A stretch of DNA of 64,000 nucleotides from Stygiobacter electus (GTDB lineage: Bacteria; Bacteroidota; Ignavibacteria; Ignavibacteriales; Melioribacteraceae): contig JARGDL010000004.1 of NCBI GenBank assembly GCA_029210465.1, forward strand, positions 1 through 64,000, in the 5' to 3' direction. Below, piece after piece: positions 16,988-27,837 of this stretch. Under the pieces are notes generated by a model. The model saw nothing but the letters and a program-made list of their open reading frames with translations, ran no database searches and was not told the origin of the DNA. The position numbers were made by a program, and so were the translations under genes. Within the stretch, counting starts at the first letter, position 1, and the number at the start of each line of letters is the position of its first letter.

Positions 16988-18982
16988 TTATTCTTCTTCT
17001 AATAACCAAATTTCTGCAGTATGTTCATCTATTCCTTCAATAAATCTGGAAGGTTTTGCTATTGTAAAACCTTGATATCTATCGAAAATTTGCATCGGAT
17101 AACAAACATATAAATTTTGCTTTGCACGTGTCGAAGCTACATACATTAATCTTCTTTCTTCTTCAAGTGTTTCCAGCTTTTCAAATGACTGACTCGAAGG
17201 AAAAAATCCATCAGCAGCATGAATTATAAAAACTGAATGCCATTCCAATCCCTTTGCTGAGTGAATGGTTGATAATGTTAAAATTTCTTTTTCTTTATCA
17301 GTAGCTTCAACATCTGCAACACTATCTTGTGGTGGATCAAGAGCCATATCTGTTAAAAAACTTTCTAATGATTTATACTTTTCAGCAATGTTTATAAAAA
17401 TTTCCAAATCTTTTTTTCGTTTGTTGAAGTCATCATATTTTGATACAAAAATTGGTTCATAATATTTTATTACAAGTTCTGCTTTATCGGCTGGCAATTG
17501 ATTTTTTGTATGTAATTCGTGTAGTAGATTAAAAAGATTAAAAATTTTATCATCTGCTTTTTTTGCTAATGCATGTTCAGGATTAATAGAAATTGAAATT
17601 CTACCAAGATTAATTGCATCAATTATTTGTTGTGCTTTTTTAGGACCAATTCCTTCATGTAATAAAAGAATACGATACCAACTAACAAAATCATTTGGAT
17701 TAGAAGCAACACGTAAAAAAGCAAGTACATCTTTTATGTGTGCTGTTTCAATAAATTTCATTCCACCAAACTTTTGATAAGGAATATTTGCTTTGTTTAA
17801 TTCAATTTCCAAATCGAATGAATGATAAGATGAACGAAACAGAACTGCAATTTCATTTAATGGAACTCCTTCTTCACGCAATTCTAAAATTCTTTCTGTA
17901 ATAAATCTTGACTGCATATTTTGATTTGCTGCTGAAATTATTCCTGGTAATTCTCCACCGACTTTTTTTGTGTAAAGAAATTTGGGATATTTTTCAACTG
18001 CTTGCTCGATTATATGATTAGCAAAATTTAATATCTCTTGAGTGCTTCTATAATTTTCTTCCAGTTTTATAATTTTGGTATCAGGAAATAACTTCGGAAA
18101 TTCCATTATGTTTTTAAAATTTGCACCACGAAATGAATAAATTGATTGACTGTCGTCGCCAACTACCATTACATTATTTTTACTTTGAGCTAATCCTTGA
18201 ATTATTTCAGCTTGCAATTTATTCGTGTCCTGATATTCATCAACCATAACAAAATTAATTGAATTTAGGAAAGATTTTGTTGCGGCTGAATTATCGAATA
18301 AAAAATTTTTCAAGTAGACTAATAGATCATCATAGTCAAGTAAATTGTTTTTTCTTTTATAGGATTGATAAACTTTTTGGATATCTAAAAATTTATTTGT
18401 GTATTCGACAAAATGCGGTAAATCTTCTTCTAAAATACTTTCCACAGCTCTGCCAGTATTAACACTTAAACTTAAGACATTATAAATTGTAGATTTATTT
18501 GGAAATCGTTTTTTGAGATGACCAAGATTTAATTGTGAACGAATTAAATTAATAACATCTTCACTATCACTTTGATCTAAAATTGTAAATCCATTTTCAA
18601 GTCCAACTGCTTTAGCATATTTTCTTAAAGTAATATTGGCAAACGAATGAAAAGTACCACCATTAATTTTTGAACATCTATTATCCAATAGAATTGAAGC
18701 ACGGTCCATCATTTCTTTTGCAGCTTTGCGCGTAAATGTTAACAATAAAATTGAAGTTGGGTTATAACCTAATTCAATTAATCGTGCAACTCGGTAAACT
18801 AAAGTTTTTGTTTTGCCGCTACCTGCACCAGCAATTACTAAATATGAACCTTCAACAGCTGATACAGCTTCATATTGTGCAGGATTTAATTGTTCTTCAT
18901 AATTAATTAAGAAATTCTTTTTTTCAAAAGTATTTGCTTCTAAAGATGAAGATTGTTTTTTAATAATATATTTTTTTGCCAT
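16988..18982 (-). CDS. uvrD: UvrD/PcrA-like superfamily 1 DNA helicase
   Basis: The 664-residue protein has the SF1A motifs in order: LNPAQYEAV (Q motif), AGAGSGKTKTLVYR (Walker A), LLTFTRKAAKEM, VDEYQDTN (Walker B), VGDDSQSIYSFRGA, LEENYRST, and LSTIHSAKGLEWHSVFI near the C-terminus, then RRLMYVASTRAK. It is a 3'-5' helicase for repair and for removing proteins from DNA. The length fits UvrD/PcrA/Rep. The ATG shares a base with the stop of the upstream gene, so it is in an operon with the DUF gene and floA. Confidence 0.93.
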   Translation of the reverse strand: MAKKYIIKKQSSSLEANTFEKKNFLINYEEQLNPAQYEAVSAVEGSYLVIAGAGSGKTKTLVYRVARLIELGYNPTSILLLTFTRKAAKEMMDRASILLDNRCSKINGGTFHSFANITLRKYAKAVGLENGFTILDQSDSEDVINLIRSQLNLGHLKKRFPNKSTIYNVLSLSVNTGRAVESILEEDLPHFVEYTNKFLDIQKVYQSYKRKNNLLDYDDLLVYLKNFLFDNSAATKSFLNSINFVMVDEYQDTNKLQAEIIQGLAQSKNNVMVVGDDSQSIYSFRGANFKNIMEFPKLFPDTKIIKLEENYRSTQEILNFANHIIEQAVEKYPKFLYTKKVGGELPGIISAANQNMQSRFITERILELREEGVPLNEIAVLFRSSYHSFDLEIELNKANIPYQKFGGMKFIETAHIKDVLAFLRVASNPNDFVSWYRILLLHEGIGPKKAQQIIDAINLGRISISINPEHALAKKADDKIFNLFNLLHELHTKNQLPADKAELVIKYYEPIFVSKYDDFNKRKKDLEIFINIAEKYKSLESFLTDMALDPPQDSVADVEATDKEKEILTLSTIHSAKGLEWHSVFIIHAADGFFPSSQSFEKLETLEEERRLMYVASTRAKQNLYVCYPMQIFDRYQGFTIAKPSRFIEGIDEHTAEIWLLEEE

Positions 18983-19476
18983 TAACGACGAAGTGCTTTT
19001 GGTTTGTTAAGAATTTCTGAAATGATAATTGCATCCTTTAAAGATGATTTGTTTTTTAATTTATCAATAATAACTTTTGAATAATTCAATTTTACTTTTT
19101 CAGCTTGATTTATTTCATAACTAACATTAAGGTCTTTCTTTTGTAAATTATCAGTGAAAGTAATTTTATCATAATCTAAATCCCATTGAGTTTTGGCTTC
19201 TTGTTTAGAATTTTCTAAATCAACAACTTCTTTTTCAAGATCTTTTGTTTCGTATGATTCAGAGTATTCTTCACTCTTTGGAATTTTGATGCCAAACATC
19301 TCTCCTATAATTTCTTCAGGTAGTTTATTATAAGAAGGCAAAGGTTTTTTCTCCTTGCCTCCATAATTTTGCGGTAATTTATTCTGAGGTAATTTTCTCT
19401 TCTTGTCAGATTTCAAACCACCAATAATACTCCACACAAAAATGATAAATATTAATATTCTAATTAAATCATCCAT
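18982..19476 (-). CDS. Hypothetical membrane-anchored protein
   Basis: Starting from [20 protein letters not shown], the 164-residue protein has one N-terminal membrane segment, then a charged, Pro- and Lys-rich linker ([19 protein letters not shown]), an acidic region and a C-terminal helix ending KALRR. No family was recognised. ATG at 19476 overlaps the stop of floA (ATGGATGA), so translation is coupled; the frame upstream of this is inside floA. Its place between floA and the helicase suggests a membrane-surface role, but nothing more can be said. Confidence 0.65.
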   Translation of the reverse strand: MDDLIRILIFIIFVWSIIGGLKSDKKRKLPQNKLPQNYGGKEKKPLPSYNKLPEEIIGEMFGIKIPKSEEYSESYETKDLEKEVVDLENSKQEAKTQWDLDYDKITFTDNLQKKDLNVSYEINQAEKVKLNYSKVIIDKLKNKSSLKDAIIISEILNKPKALRR

Positions 19477-20464
19477 TTGGATTTTGCTCTTTTTTATCTT
19501 CAGGTTTTGCAATGGAGTTTCTCATCTCAGTATCAGCTTGAATATTTCTCAAATTGTAATAATCCATAACGCCAAGTTTTCCATTTCTAAAAGCTTCAGC
19601 AATTGCACGAGGGACTTCAGATTCAGCTTCAACAACTTTTGCACGCATACGAGCAACTTCAGCATTCATTTCTTGTTCTAAAGCTACAGCAGCGGCTCTT
19701 CTTTCTTCTGCTTTTGCACGAGCAACTTTCAAATCAGCTTCAGCTTGATTAGCTTGTAAAATAGCACCAATATTTGAACCGACATCAACATCAGCTATAT
19801 CAATTGATAAAATTTCGTATGCTGTTCCAGCATCCAATCCTTTTGATAAAACAACCTTAGAAATTTTATCAGGATTTTCTAAAACTTCTTTATGGGAATT
19901 ACTAGAACCAATTGTAGAAACAATACCTTCACCAACACGTGCTAAAATTGTTGCTTCACCAGCTCCACCAACTAATCTCTCCAAGTTTGTTCTTACAGTT
20001 ATTCTTGCTACTGCCTTTAATTGAATACCATCTTTTGCAACTGCCGCTACTAATGGTGTTTCAATTACTTTAGGATTAACAGACATTTTTACTGCTTCTA
20101 AAACATCGCGACCAGCTAAATCAATTGCAGATGCTTTTTCAAATTGTAAATCTAAATTAGCTTTATTAGCAGAGATTAATGCATTGACAACATTAGTAAC
20201 ATTTCCTCCAGCTAAATAATGTGCTTCCAACATCGAAGTTGTTAAATTAATGCCAGCTTTTGTTGCACTAATTAAATTTCTTACAATTACTTGAGGAGAA
20301 ACTTTTCTTAACCGCATTCCAATTAAATCACGAAAAATTTTTACCTTTACACCAGAGAAATAAGCTGTAATAAATAATCCAATTGGTACAAAGTATAAAA
20401 TTAAAAATAGTACAAATATTGCCGCAAAAATCACTACAATTGAAAGTCCAGTTAAAGCTTCCAT
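19469..20464 (-). CDS. floA: Flotillin-like protein FloA
   Basis: The 331-residue protein has an N-terminal membrane hairpin (residues 6-35), a central SPFH-type domain (about 40-200) and a C-terminal coiled coil rich in Ala and Glu ([17 protein letters not shown], then [20 protein letters not shown]). Length and the phrase [18 protein letters not shown] match FloA/YqfA of Bacillus and its Bacteroidota homologues. It scaffolds functional membrane microdomains. AGGAG stands at a good distance from the start. The NfeD partner common in Firmicutes is not adjacent. Confidence 0.95.
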   Translation of the reverse strand: MEALTGLSIVVIFAAIFVLFLILYFVPIGLFITAYFSGVKVKIFRDLIGMRLRKVSPQVIVRNLISATKAGINLTTSMLEAHYLAGGNVTNVVNALISANKANLDLQFEKASAIDLAGRDVLEAVKMSVNPKVIETPLVAAVAKDGIQLKAVARITVRTNLERLVGGAGEATILARVGEGIVSTIGSSNSHKEVLENPDKISKVVLSKGLDAGTAYEILSIDIADVDVGSNIGAILQANQAEADLKVARAKAEERRAAAVALEQEMNAEVARMRAKVVEAESEVPRAIAEAFRNGKLGVMDYYNLRNIQADTEMRNSIAKPEDKKEQNPNG

Positions 20465-20539
20465 CTTTTCTCCTGATAATTAATTCTACTGCTAAAATAT
20501 TAATAAGAAACATCAAACAAAAACCTTTTTTATATTTTC

Positions 20540-20568
20540 TTGATATGCGTGCAAGCTCTGTTTATATT
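20540..20568 (+). promoter_or_regulatory. Promoter for clpC
   Basis: TTGATA at 20540-20545 and TATATT at 20563-20568 are separated by 17 bases, close to the sigma-70 consensus. The -10 region also reads TATATTTG, which fits the TAnnTTTG box of Bacteroidota. Transcription would start near 20575 and leave a short leader before clpC. Confidence 0.6.
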
Positions 20569-20622
20569 TGAGCAACTATTTAATGACATTATTTGTTAAA
20601 GAGATAAAAAAAAGGAAATTAT

Positions 20623-23124
20623 ATGGAAGGTAATTTTTCAGAACGCGTACAAGAAGTTATAAGGCTTAGTAGAGAAGAAGCTTTAAGGTTAGGGCATGAT
20701 TATATTGGCACTGAACATCTTTTACTTGGGATTATTCGCGAAGGTCAAGGTGTTGCAGTAAGAATTTTACGCAATCTTGATGTTGATTTAGTAAAACTTA
20801 AAAAAGCTATTGAAGATACTGTTCGTGCTTCTGGTGGAACTTTAACAATTGGAAATATTCCCCTTACAAAACAAGCTGAAAAGGTTTTAAAGATTACTCA
20901 AATCGAATCTAAAATTTACAAATCTGATGTTATTGGAACAGAGCATATTTTACTTTCATTATTAAGAGATGAAGATAATATTGCAACGCAAATTTTACAT
21001 CAATTCAATGTAACTTATGAAAATGCTCGCTCTGAATTAAATGATATTTTAGCAAGTCGTGAATCGAGTACAAAATCATTCGCAAATCCTCAGACATTTC
21101 AAGCAACCAAAAAACCAGAAAAAACAAAAACTCCAGTTCTCGATAATTTTGGAAGAGATTTAACAAAACTTGCACTCGAAGATAAACTTGATCCAGTTAT
21201 TGGAAGAGAAAAAGAAATTGAAAGAGTTGCTCAAGTTCTAAGTAGAAGAAAAAAGAATAATCCCGTTTTAATTGGTGAACCTGGTGTTGGAAAAACTGCA
21301 ATTGCAGAAGGATTAGCTTTAAGAATTGTTCAGAAAAAAGTTCCTCGTATTCTTCAAGAAAAAAGAATTGTAACTTTAGATTTGGCTGGTTTAGTTGCAG
21401 GAACAAAGTATCGTGGACAATTCGAAGAGAGAATGAAAGCTTTAATGACAGAATTAGAAAAAGCCGATGATGTAATTTTATTCATTGATGAATTGCACAC
21501 AATTGTTGGCGCTGGCGGAGCTTCCGGTTCTCTTGATGCATCGAATATGTTTAAACCAGCTTTGGCTCGTGGTGATATTCAATGTATCGGTGCAACTACA
21601 TTAGATGAATATAGAAAATATATTGAAACTGATGGAGCATTGGATCGTCGTTTCCAAAAAGTTATGGTCGATCCACCTTCTGCAGAAGAAACAATTCAAA
21701 TTCTTGAAAGCATAAAATTTAAATATGAACAACATCATCATGTTCGTTATTCTAAAGAAGCAATTGAGCATGCTGTAAGAATGAGTGAAAGATATATTAC
21801 AGATCGTTATTTACCTGACAAAGCTATTGACGTAATTGATGAAGCTGGTTCTCGTGTTCATATGGGTAATTTTACTGTGCCGGAAGATATTTTAAAACTT
21901 GAAGAAGAAATTGAGAAAGTTAAACAACAAAAAATTCAAGTTGTAAAGCAACAAGATTTTGAAGAAGCGGCTCGGCTTCGCGATCTTGAAAAGACACTTC
22001 AAAATGATTTAGAAATTGCAAAAAGAGAATGGGATACTAAAACTAAAGATATTATTTACGATGTAACTGAAGATGATATTGCAACAGTTGTTTCAATGAT
22101 GACTGGCATTCCTGTAACTCGTGTTGTTCAAGCTGAATCTGAAAAATTAATGAAAATGGAAGAAGCTCTTAAATCAAGAATTGTCGGTCAAGATGAAGCT
22201 GTAATTAAATTAACTAAAGCAATTAGAAGAACAAGAGCTGGATTGAAAAGTCCTACGAAACCTATCGGCACTTTTATATTTTTAGGCCCAACTGGAGTAG
22301 GTAAAACTGAATTAGCAAAAGAACTTGCACGTTATTTATTCGACAGCGAAGATGCTCTCATTAGAATTGATATGAGTGAATACATGGAAAAATTTGCCGT
22401 ATCACGTTTAGTTGGAGCGCCTCCAGGTTATGTTGGTTATGAAGAAGGTGGACAATTAACTGAACGAGTAAGAAGAAAACCTTATTCAGTTGTTCTCTTT
22501 GATGAAATTGAAAAAGCTCATCCTGATGTTTTTAATTTATTATTGCAAGTTCTTGATGATGGTATTTTAACTGATAGTTTAGGAAGAAGAGTTGATTTTA
22601 AGAATACAATCATAATTATGACATCAAATGTTGGAACTAGAGAAATTAAATCTACAGGTGGATTTGGATTTGGTGAAGATTCTGAAACTGATATGTATTC
22701 AAAATTGAAAAACACTCTTGAAGATGCAATGAAACGTTTATTTAATCCAGAATTCCTAAATAGAATTGATGAAACAATTGTGTTCAGAAGTCTTGATAAA
22801 AATGATATCAAGCAAATCGCATTAATTGAAATGAAAGATTTAATTAAAAATCTAAACACAAACAAAATTGAAATTGAACTTGATGAATCAGCATTAAATT
22901 TTATTGCCGAAAAAGGATTTGATCCAAAATTCGGAGCAAGACCATTGAAGCGGGCAATCCAAAAATATATTGAAGATCCACTTGCTGAAGAATTATTGCT
23001 TAACAATTTCAAAGAAGGTGATAAAATTATTGTAACTCATGATACAGCAAAGGATGAACTTGCTTTTATTAATAGTAAAGATCGTCAACCTGAAATTCAT
23101 AAAGATGCAGAAGAAAAAATCTAA
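20623..23124 (+). CDS. clpC: ATP-dependent Clp protease ATPase ClpC
   Basis: The 833-residue AAA+ unfoldase has a double Clp N-domain (residues 1-145), a first AAA module with Walker A GEPGVGKT and Walker B FIDELHT, a middle domain with a UVR-like stretch ([14 protein letters not shown]), and a second module with [15 protein letters not shown] and [12 protein letters not shown], ending in a D2 small domain. The UVR motif and short middle domain mark ClpC rather than ClpB. It feeds proteins to ClpP for degradation. A strong promoter lies upstream. It heads a run of plus-strand genes. Confidence 0.96.
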   Translation: MEGNFSERVQEVIRLSREEALRLGHDYIGTEHLLLGIIREGQGVAVRILRNLDVDLVKLKKAIEDTVRASGGTLTIGNIPLTKQAEKVLKITQIESKIYKSDVIGTEHILLSLLRDEDNIATQILHQFNVTYENARSELNDILASRESSTKSFANPQTFQATKKPEKTKTPVLDNFGRDLTKLALEDKLDPVIGREKEIERVAQVLSRRKKNNPVLIGEPGVGKTAIAEGLALRIVQKKVPRILQEKRIVTLDLAGLVAGTKYRGQFEERMKALMTELEKADDVILFIDELHTIVGAGGASGSLDASNMFKPALARGDIQCIGATTLDEYRKYIETDGALDRRFQKVMVDPPSAEETIQILESIKFKYEQHHHVRYSKEAIEHAVRMSERYITDRYLPDKAIDVIDEAGSRVHMGNFTVPEDILKLEEEIEKVKQQKIQVVKQQDFEEAARLRDLEKTLQNDLEIAKREWDTKTKDIIYDVTEDDIATVVSMMTGIPVTRVVQAESEKLMKMEEALKSRIVGQDEAVIKLTKAIRRTRAGLKSPTKPIGTFIFLGPTGVGKTELAKELARYLFDSEDALIRIDMSEYMEKFAVSRLVGAPPGYVGYEEGGQLTERVRRKPYSVVLFDEIEKAHPDVFNLLLQVLDDGILTDSLGRRVDFKNTIIIMTSNVGTREIKSTGGFGFGEDSETDMYSKLKNTLEDAMKRLFNPEFLNRIDETIVFRSLDKNDIKQIALIEMKDLIKNLNTNKIEIELDESALNFIAEKGFDPKFGARPLKRAIQKYIEDPLAEELLLNNFKEGDKIIVTHDTAKDELAFINSKDRQPEIHKDAEEKI

Positions 23125-23146
23125 TTGTTTGTTTTAATTTACTATT

Positions 23147-23428
23147 ATGAAATTACTTACAGCAGAAGAGATAAATTTAAAATTAGCTATTTTGAAAAAT
23201 TGGAATTATAAAAATAATTCAATCCAAAAAGAATTTACATGTAAAGATTTTTTAGATGCATTAGCTCTTGAAATTAAAATTGGTGTGATAGCTGAGAAAT
23301 TAGATCATCATCCCGATATGCTCCTTCATTCTTGGAATAAGTTAAAAGTAACTATTTCAACTCATAGTGAAGGTGGAGTAACAGAAAAAGATATTGAACT
23401 TGCAAAACAAATAGAGAAATTATTTTAA
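23147..23428 (+). CDS. 4a-hydroxytetrahydrobiopterin dehydratase
   Basis: The 93-residue protein carries the PCD/DCoH fold signature: a conserved Trp-Asn start (LKNWNYK), [20 protein letters not shown] with the catalytic His pair, and [19 protein letters not shown]. The enzyme dehydrates 4a-carbinolamine pterin, formed when aromatic amino acid hydroxylases work; in bacteria it may also serve molybdopterin pathways. It lies 22 bases after clpC, and its stop shares one base with the pyrE start (TAATG), so translation of the two is coupled. Confidence 0.93.
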   Translation: MKLLTAEEINLKLAILKNWNYKNNSIQKEFTCKDFLDALALEIKIGVIAEKLDHHPDMLLHSWNKLKVTISTHSEGGVTEKDIELAKQIEKLF

Positions 23429-24003
23429 TGGAAAATCAAAACATTCTTGAAATTTTTTACAAAACAAATGCCCTTTTAAATGGGCATTTTTTGTTGACTT
23501 CTGGAAGACACAGTAATCAATATTTCCAATGTGCTTTGGTTCTTCAATATCCTGAATACAACCAAATAATCTGCGAAAAAATTGCAAATCATTTTAAAGA
23601 TTTTGAAATTGACGCTGTAATTGCACCAGCCATTGGTGGCATTGTAGTCGGTCAGGAGGTTGCTCGTCAATTAAATAAAAAATTTATCTTTGCTGAACGT
23701 GAAGATAAAAATTTAACATTAAGACGCGGTTTCAAAATTGAAGAAGGTAAAAAATATTTAGTTTGTGAAGATGTAGTTACAACCGGTGGTTCAGTGTTTG
23801 AAGTAATTGAAATAATTAAGCATAACGGTGGAATTGTTACCGGAGTTGGATTTATTGTCGATAGAAGTAATGGCAAAGTAAATTTTGGTGTCCCTCAATT
23901 TAGCACAGTTAAACTTGATGTAGTTTCTTATTCACCAGAAGAGTGTCCTCTTTGCAAGCAAGGAATTGAACTTGTTAAACCTGGCTCAAGAAAAATTAAA
24001 TAG
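23428..24003 (+). CDS. pyrE: Orotate phosphoribosyltransferase
   Basis: The 191-residue protein has [14 protein letters not shown], the PRPP-binding motif [17 protein letters not shown] and the flexible-loop sequence [15 protein letters not shown]. It joins orotate to PRPP to give orotidine 5'-phosphate in pyrimidine synthesis. The C-terminal [15 protein letters not shown] is usual in the longer bacterial type. A terminator-like hairpin with a T run lies within the first 25 codons (23466-23492). The start overlaps the preceding stop by one base. Confidence 0.95.
   Translation: MENQNILEIFYKTNALLNGHFLLTSGRHSNQYFQCALVLQYPEYNQIICEKIANHFKDFEIDAVIAPAIGGIVVGQEVARQLNKKFIFAEREDKNLTLRRGFKIEEGKKYLVCEDVVTTGGSVFEVIEIIKHNGGIVTGVGFIVDRSNGKVNFGVPQFSTVKLDVVSYSPEECPLCKQGIELVKPGSRKIK
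23466..23492 (+). terminator. Terminator-like hairpin inside the 5' end of pyrE
   Basis: AAATGCCC (23466-23473) pairs with GGGCATTT (23482-23489) across an 8-base loop and is followed by a T run to 23492. It has the shape of an intrinsic terminator but sits in pyrE codons 13-22. It may act as an attenuator that pauses or ends transcription when pyrE is not being translated. It could also be a chance result of the coding sequence. Confidence 0.4.
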
Positions 24004-24011
24004 GATATAAA

Positions 24012-25280
24012 ATGAAAAACTTTTTACTACTTATTCTTCTTTCAGCATCACCATTATTTTCTCAAGTTAATTTTGATGAATATTTTATCAACAAAACATT
24101 AAGATTCGATTTTTTCCACACTGGTAACAGAACTTCAGAAACTATTTCATTTGATAAATTAATTGAAGAAGGTGAGTGGAGCGGTAATCACAAAAGTTTA
24201 ATAGATTCATTTCAATATGGATATTACTTTTTAAAAGTTTACTCTTTGAAAGACAATAAATTGATCTACTCAAAAGGATTTTCAACTTTGTATCAAGAAT
24301 GGCAAACAACTGAAGAATCCAAAAATATAACCAAAACTTTTTCAGGTTCAATGTTGATCCCTTTTCCAAAAGATAAAGTTAAATTAGAAATTGATCGACG
24401 CGATAAAAAAAATATTTTTCAAAAAATATTTGAAATGGAAATTGATCCTAAGAGTTATTTCATTATAAAAGAAAAAATTTCACCTTATAATTCATTTAAG
24501 GTTCATTATTCAGGTGAGCCTTCAAAAAAACTTGATATTGTATTTATTCCAGAAGGTTATTCAAAAGATGAAATGAATAAATTCAAAGAAGATTGCAAAA
24601 GATTTTCAAGCTATCTTTTTGACTATTCACCTTTCAAAGAAAATGAAGATAAAATAAATATTTGGGGAATCGAAGCTCCATCTGAAGAAAGTGGAACTGA
24701 TATACCTGCACAGAATATTTGGAAACAAACTTTACTCAATTCAAATTTTTATACCTTTGATAGTGAACGTTATTTAATGACAAAAGATTTTCATCAAGTT
24801 AGAAATATTGCCGCAAATGCACCCTACGATCAAATTTATATTTTAGTTAATACTGAAAAATATGGCGGTGGTGCAATTTATAATTTTTATTCAATGACAA
24901 GTGCTTATGATAAAAGAGCTAATCAAATTTTTGTTCATGAACTTGGACATGGTCTTGCAGGTTTAGCCGATGAATATGGTTATGATAATACTTATCAAGA
25001 TATGTATCCCACTGATGTTGAACCGTGGGAACCTAATTTAACTACTTTAGTAAATTTTGAAATTAAATGGAAAAATCTTGTCAAACCAGGAACACCAATT
25101 CCAACACCGAATGAAGATAGATACAAAAATGAAATTGGTGCTTTTGAAGGCGGTGGTTATGTAGCCAAAGGTGTTTTTCGTCCAACTTCAAATAGCATTA
25201 TGAATTCATTCACTTCAAATGAATTTAATGAAGTTTGCAAACAAGTTTTACAAAAATTTATTAATTATTATTCAGAATAA
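24012..25280 (+). CDS. Secreted M64 family metallopeptidase
   Basis: The 422-residue protein has a signal peptide (residues 2-18), a beta-rich N-domain (about 20-155) and a catalytic domain that begins LDIVFIPEGYSKDEM. The zinc motif VHELGHGLAGLADEYG places zinc ligands at His309 and His313, with Glu310 as general base and a downstream Asp. This is the IgA-peptidase M64 pattern known from Bacteroidota and Clostridium. It would cut extracellular or periplasmic proteins. Its stop shares one base with the start of the phosphatase gene. Confidence 0.92.
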   Translation: MKNFLLLILLSASPLFSQVNFDEYFINKTLRFDFFHTGNRTSETISFDKLIEEGEWSGNHKSLIDSFQYGYYFLKVYSLKDNKLIYSKGFSTLYQEWQTTEESKNITKTFSGSMLIPFPKDKVKLEIDRRDKKNIFQKIFEMEIDPKSYFIIKEKISPYNSFKVHYSGEPSKKLDIVFIPEGYSKDEMNKFKEDCKRFSSYLFDYSPFKENEDKINIWGIEAPSEESGTDIPAQNIWKQTLLNSNFYTFDSERYLMTKDFHQVRNIAANAPYDQIYILVNTEKYGGGAIYNFYSMTSAYDKRANQIFVHELGHGLAGLADEYGYDNTYQDMYPTDVEPWEPNLTTLVNFEIKWKNLVKPGTPIPTPNEDRYKNEIGAFEGGGYVAKGVFRPTSNSIMNSFTSNEFNEVCKQVLQKFINYYSE

Positions 25281-26512
25281 TGGAACAAAAAAAATTATAT
25301 CGTACAATTGCTAACATAGCATCAAAAGAATACAAAACAGAACATGAACTTTTAATTGATGTCTTGAAGCAAATTATAGAAAATGAAGAGATTAAATTAA
25401 CTGGTGGCCGTATCTGGAAGCTTGACCCAAAGAAAAAAGCTTATAGACTTTTATTTCAAACTGGTAAAGTTCAAAAAATAAATGAAGATTTTTTACTTCC
25501 ATTGAAAGATTATCCTTTCTTCGATAGGTTAAGCACAGAAAGAACTATACTTGCTCAGGAAACCAATAAAACTTTGATAAGTAAAGGTATCTTAAAATAT
25601 TCTGCTTCAGGAGTTGGAAAAAAAATTAAGATTGCTGATAAAAGATATTATGAGTACTTACTTGCTGTAAATAGTGATATGATTGGAAATGATTTGCGTG
25701 ATACATTAAATATCGTTGCAACAGTTTTAACTTCTAAATTAAATGAAAGATATTTAAGCCAATCAAGAAAAAATTTAATTGAAGACATTGATAAAGCAAA
25801 ACAAATACAAAGAAGTATTTTACCCGAACATGAATATAAATTTTATGATTATGAAATATTTGGAGTAACAATACCTGCTCAAATTGTTGGTGGTGATTTT
25901 TACGATTACCTTAAAATTGGAGAAGCAGAAGATAGAATTGGAATTGTTGTTGGCGATGCCGCTTCTAAAGGTCTTGGTGCTGCGGCAGAAGCTATGTATA
26001 TTTCAGGTGCAATTAGAATGGCAAGCAATTTTCAAATAAAAATTTCTCCTATGATGTCACAAATGAATCAACTTGTTAATAAAATTTTTAAGGATGATAA
26101 ATTTGCATCTCTATTTTATGGTGAAATTTCTAATGATAAAAAAGGACTGTTTTTATTTGCTAATGCTGGTCATAATCCACCAATGTTTTACAAAAATAAT
26201 CGTAAAGAAATTGTTTATTTAAATCCAACCGGACCACTTTTAGGCCCAGCACCAAATGCAAAGTTTGAAACTGATCATGTTAATTTTAGTAATGGTGACG
26301 TTCTTTTAATTTATACTGATGGTGTTGTTGAAGCCGCAAATGATAAGTTCGAATTTTATGGTGAAGAAAGATTGGCTAATGTGTTTCAAAATAATTTAGA
26401 AAAAACTTCGAAAGAAATTGCTCTTTTAATTCTGGATGATGTTATTAAATTTAGTACTTCTGAAAGTAAATATCAGGATGATAAAACTATTGTAGTAATA
26501 AAAAGAAAATAA
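25280..26512 (+). CDS. SpoIIE/RsbU-type PP2C serine phosphatase
   Basis: The 410-residue protein has a GAF-like sensory N-domain (about residues 1-160), a short linker helix with DIDKAKQIQRSILP, and a PP2C domain with VGGDFYDY, VGDAASKGLGAA, NAGHNPP and YTDGVVEAAND. These are the metal-binding Asp motifs of the SpoIIE family. Such phosphatases act on anti-sigma antagonists and control partner-switching stress responses. No membrane segment is present. The gene is coupled to the M64 gene and ends two bases before pduS. Confidence 0.93.
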   Translation: MEQKKLYRTIANIASKEYKTEHELLIDVLKQIIENEEIKLTGGRIWKLDPKKKAYRLLFQTGKVQKINEDFLLPLKDYPFFDRLSTERTILAQETNKTLISKGILKYSASGVGKKIKIADKRYYEYLLAVNSDMIGNDLRDTLNIVATVLTSKLNERYLSQSRKNLIEDIDKAKQIQRSILPEHEYKFYDYEIFGVTIPAQIVGGDFYDYLKIGEAEDRIGIVVGDAASKGLGAAAEAMYISGAIRMASNFQIKISPMMSQMNQLVNKIFKDDKFASLFYGEISNDKKGLFLFANAGHNPPMFYKNNRKEIVYLNPTGPLLGPAPNAKFETDHVNFSNGDVLLIYTDGVVEAANDKFEFYGEERLANVFQNNLEKTSKEIALLILDDVIKFSTSESKYQDDKTIVVIKRK

Positions 26513-26514
26513 TT

Positions 26515-27828
26515 ATGGATATTGTAGAAAAAATATTTAATGCCGGAGTTGTTGGAGCTGGCGGAGCTGGTTTTCCAACACACATAAAAGCAAAATCTAA
26601 AGTTGAGTTTGTTTTAGTTAATGGTGCTGAATGTGAACCATTAATTCATAAAGATTTTGAATTGATGTGCAATTTTGCACCACAAATTTTATCAGGTGTT
26701 GAAATTATGTTGAACCAAACATCTGCTAAAAAAAGTTACTTTGGTATAAAAGCTAAAAATCAAAAAGCTATTGAAACAGTTGAAAAAAATATTAGTAATG
26801 GAAAAATTGAAATAACTCAACTTGGTGATTTCTATCCAAGCGGCGATGAATATGAACTTGTTTATGCCGCTACTAAAAGATTAATTCCACCTCACGGACT
26901 TCCTCTTGATGTTGGCTGTGTAGTTAATAATGTTGAAACTTTTTATAATATTTCAAATGCTATGAATGATATTCCCGTAACACAAAAATTTATTACTGTT
27001 ACTGGAGCTGTTAAAAATCCATCTTCATTTTTTACTCCGATTGGAACTAGCTTTGATGATTTAATTAAACATGCTGGCGGAGTTACAACTTCAGATTTTG
27101 GAATTTTTGTAAGCGGTATTATGATGGGTAAATTGTCATTCGATGTAAATGAAGTTGTTACAAAAACAACAGCTGGAATTATAATTTTACCAATCGATCA
27201 TTATTTAATTAAAAGAAATTCAAGACCATTACAAGATAAAAATAGAATTGGAAAATCTGCCTGCGACCAGTGTAGTTATTGCACAGAATTTTGTCCCCGT
27301 TATCTTTTAGGTTACGATGTTCAACCACATAAAGTGATGCGCTCTCTTGGATTTACAAAAACAGGAGAAGCAGTTTGGAATCAATATGCTGATTTATGTT
27401 GTTCTTGCGGTTTATGTTCTCTTTATGCTTGTCCAGAAGATTTATATCCACGCGAAGCTTGTGATCAAGGAAAAGTTGAAATGAAAAAAATGGGAATGAA
27501 ATATCAACAGCAAAAAGAAGTCAAAGTTCATCCAATGAAAGAGGGAAGAAGAGTCCCACTAAAACAATTAATGAAAAGATTAGATTTATTAAAATTTGAT
27601 ACTCATACACCTTTTATTGCAAATTTACCTAAACCAAATGAAGTAAAAATAAACTTAAAACAACATGTTGGTTCTCCTGCAATTCCAAAAGTAAAATTAG
27701 GTTCAAATGTAGAAGTTGGTGATTTAATTGCATCAATCGAAGATGGAAAACTTGGTGCTAATATTCATGCATCAATATCGGGAAAAGTAACTCACATTTC
27801 AGAAAATTATATTCAAATATCATTATAA
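26515..27828 (+). CDS. pduS: PduS-like RnfC-family flavin/Fe-S electron-transfer protein
   Basis: The 437-residue protein starts with a Rossmann-like FMN/NADH region (GVVGAGGAGFPTHIK, NGAECEPLIHKD), then an SLBB domain (about 165-215), two [4Fe-4S] ferredoxin motifs (CDQCSYCTEFCPR, then CCSCGLCSLYACP) and a C-terminal RnfC barrel-sandwich region. Length and order match PduS, the cobalamin reductase of propanediol microcompartments, rather than RnfC of a membrane complex. It passes electrons from NADH to an Fe-S partner. The next gene encodes a PduT-like shell protein, its known partner. Confidence 0.88.
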   Translation: MDIVEKIFNAGVVGAGGAGFPTHIKAKSKVEFVLVNGAECEPLIHKDFELMCNFAPQILSGVEIMLNQTSAKKSYFGIKAKNQKAIETVEKNISNGKIEITQLGDFYPSGDEYELVYAATKRLIPPHGLPLDVGCVVNNVETFYNISNAMNDIPVTQKFITVTGAVKNPSSFFTPIGTSFDDLIKHAGGVTTSDFGIFVSGIMMGKLSFDVNEVVTKTTAGIIILPIDHYLIKRNSRPLQDKNRIGKSACDQCSYCTEFCPRYLLGYDVQPHKVMRSLGFTKTGEAVWNQYADLCCSCGLCSLYACPEDLYPREACDQGKVEMKKMGMKYQQQKEVKVHPMKEGRRVPLKQLMKRLDLLKFDTHTPFIANLPKPNEVKINLKQHVGSPAIPKVKLGSNVEVGDLIASIEDGKLGANIHASISGKVTHISENYIQISL

Positions 27829-27837
27829 AGGTTTAAT

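Noticed and set aside
26515..27828. RnfC of a membrane Rnf complex
   Set aside because: No other rnf genes are near, and the next gene encodes a PduT-like shell protein, so PduS is the better assignment.
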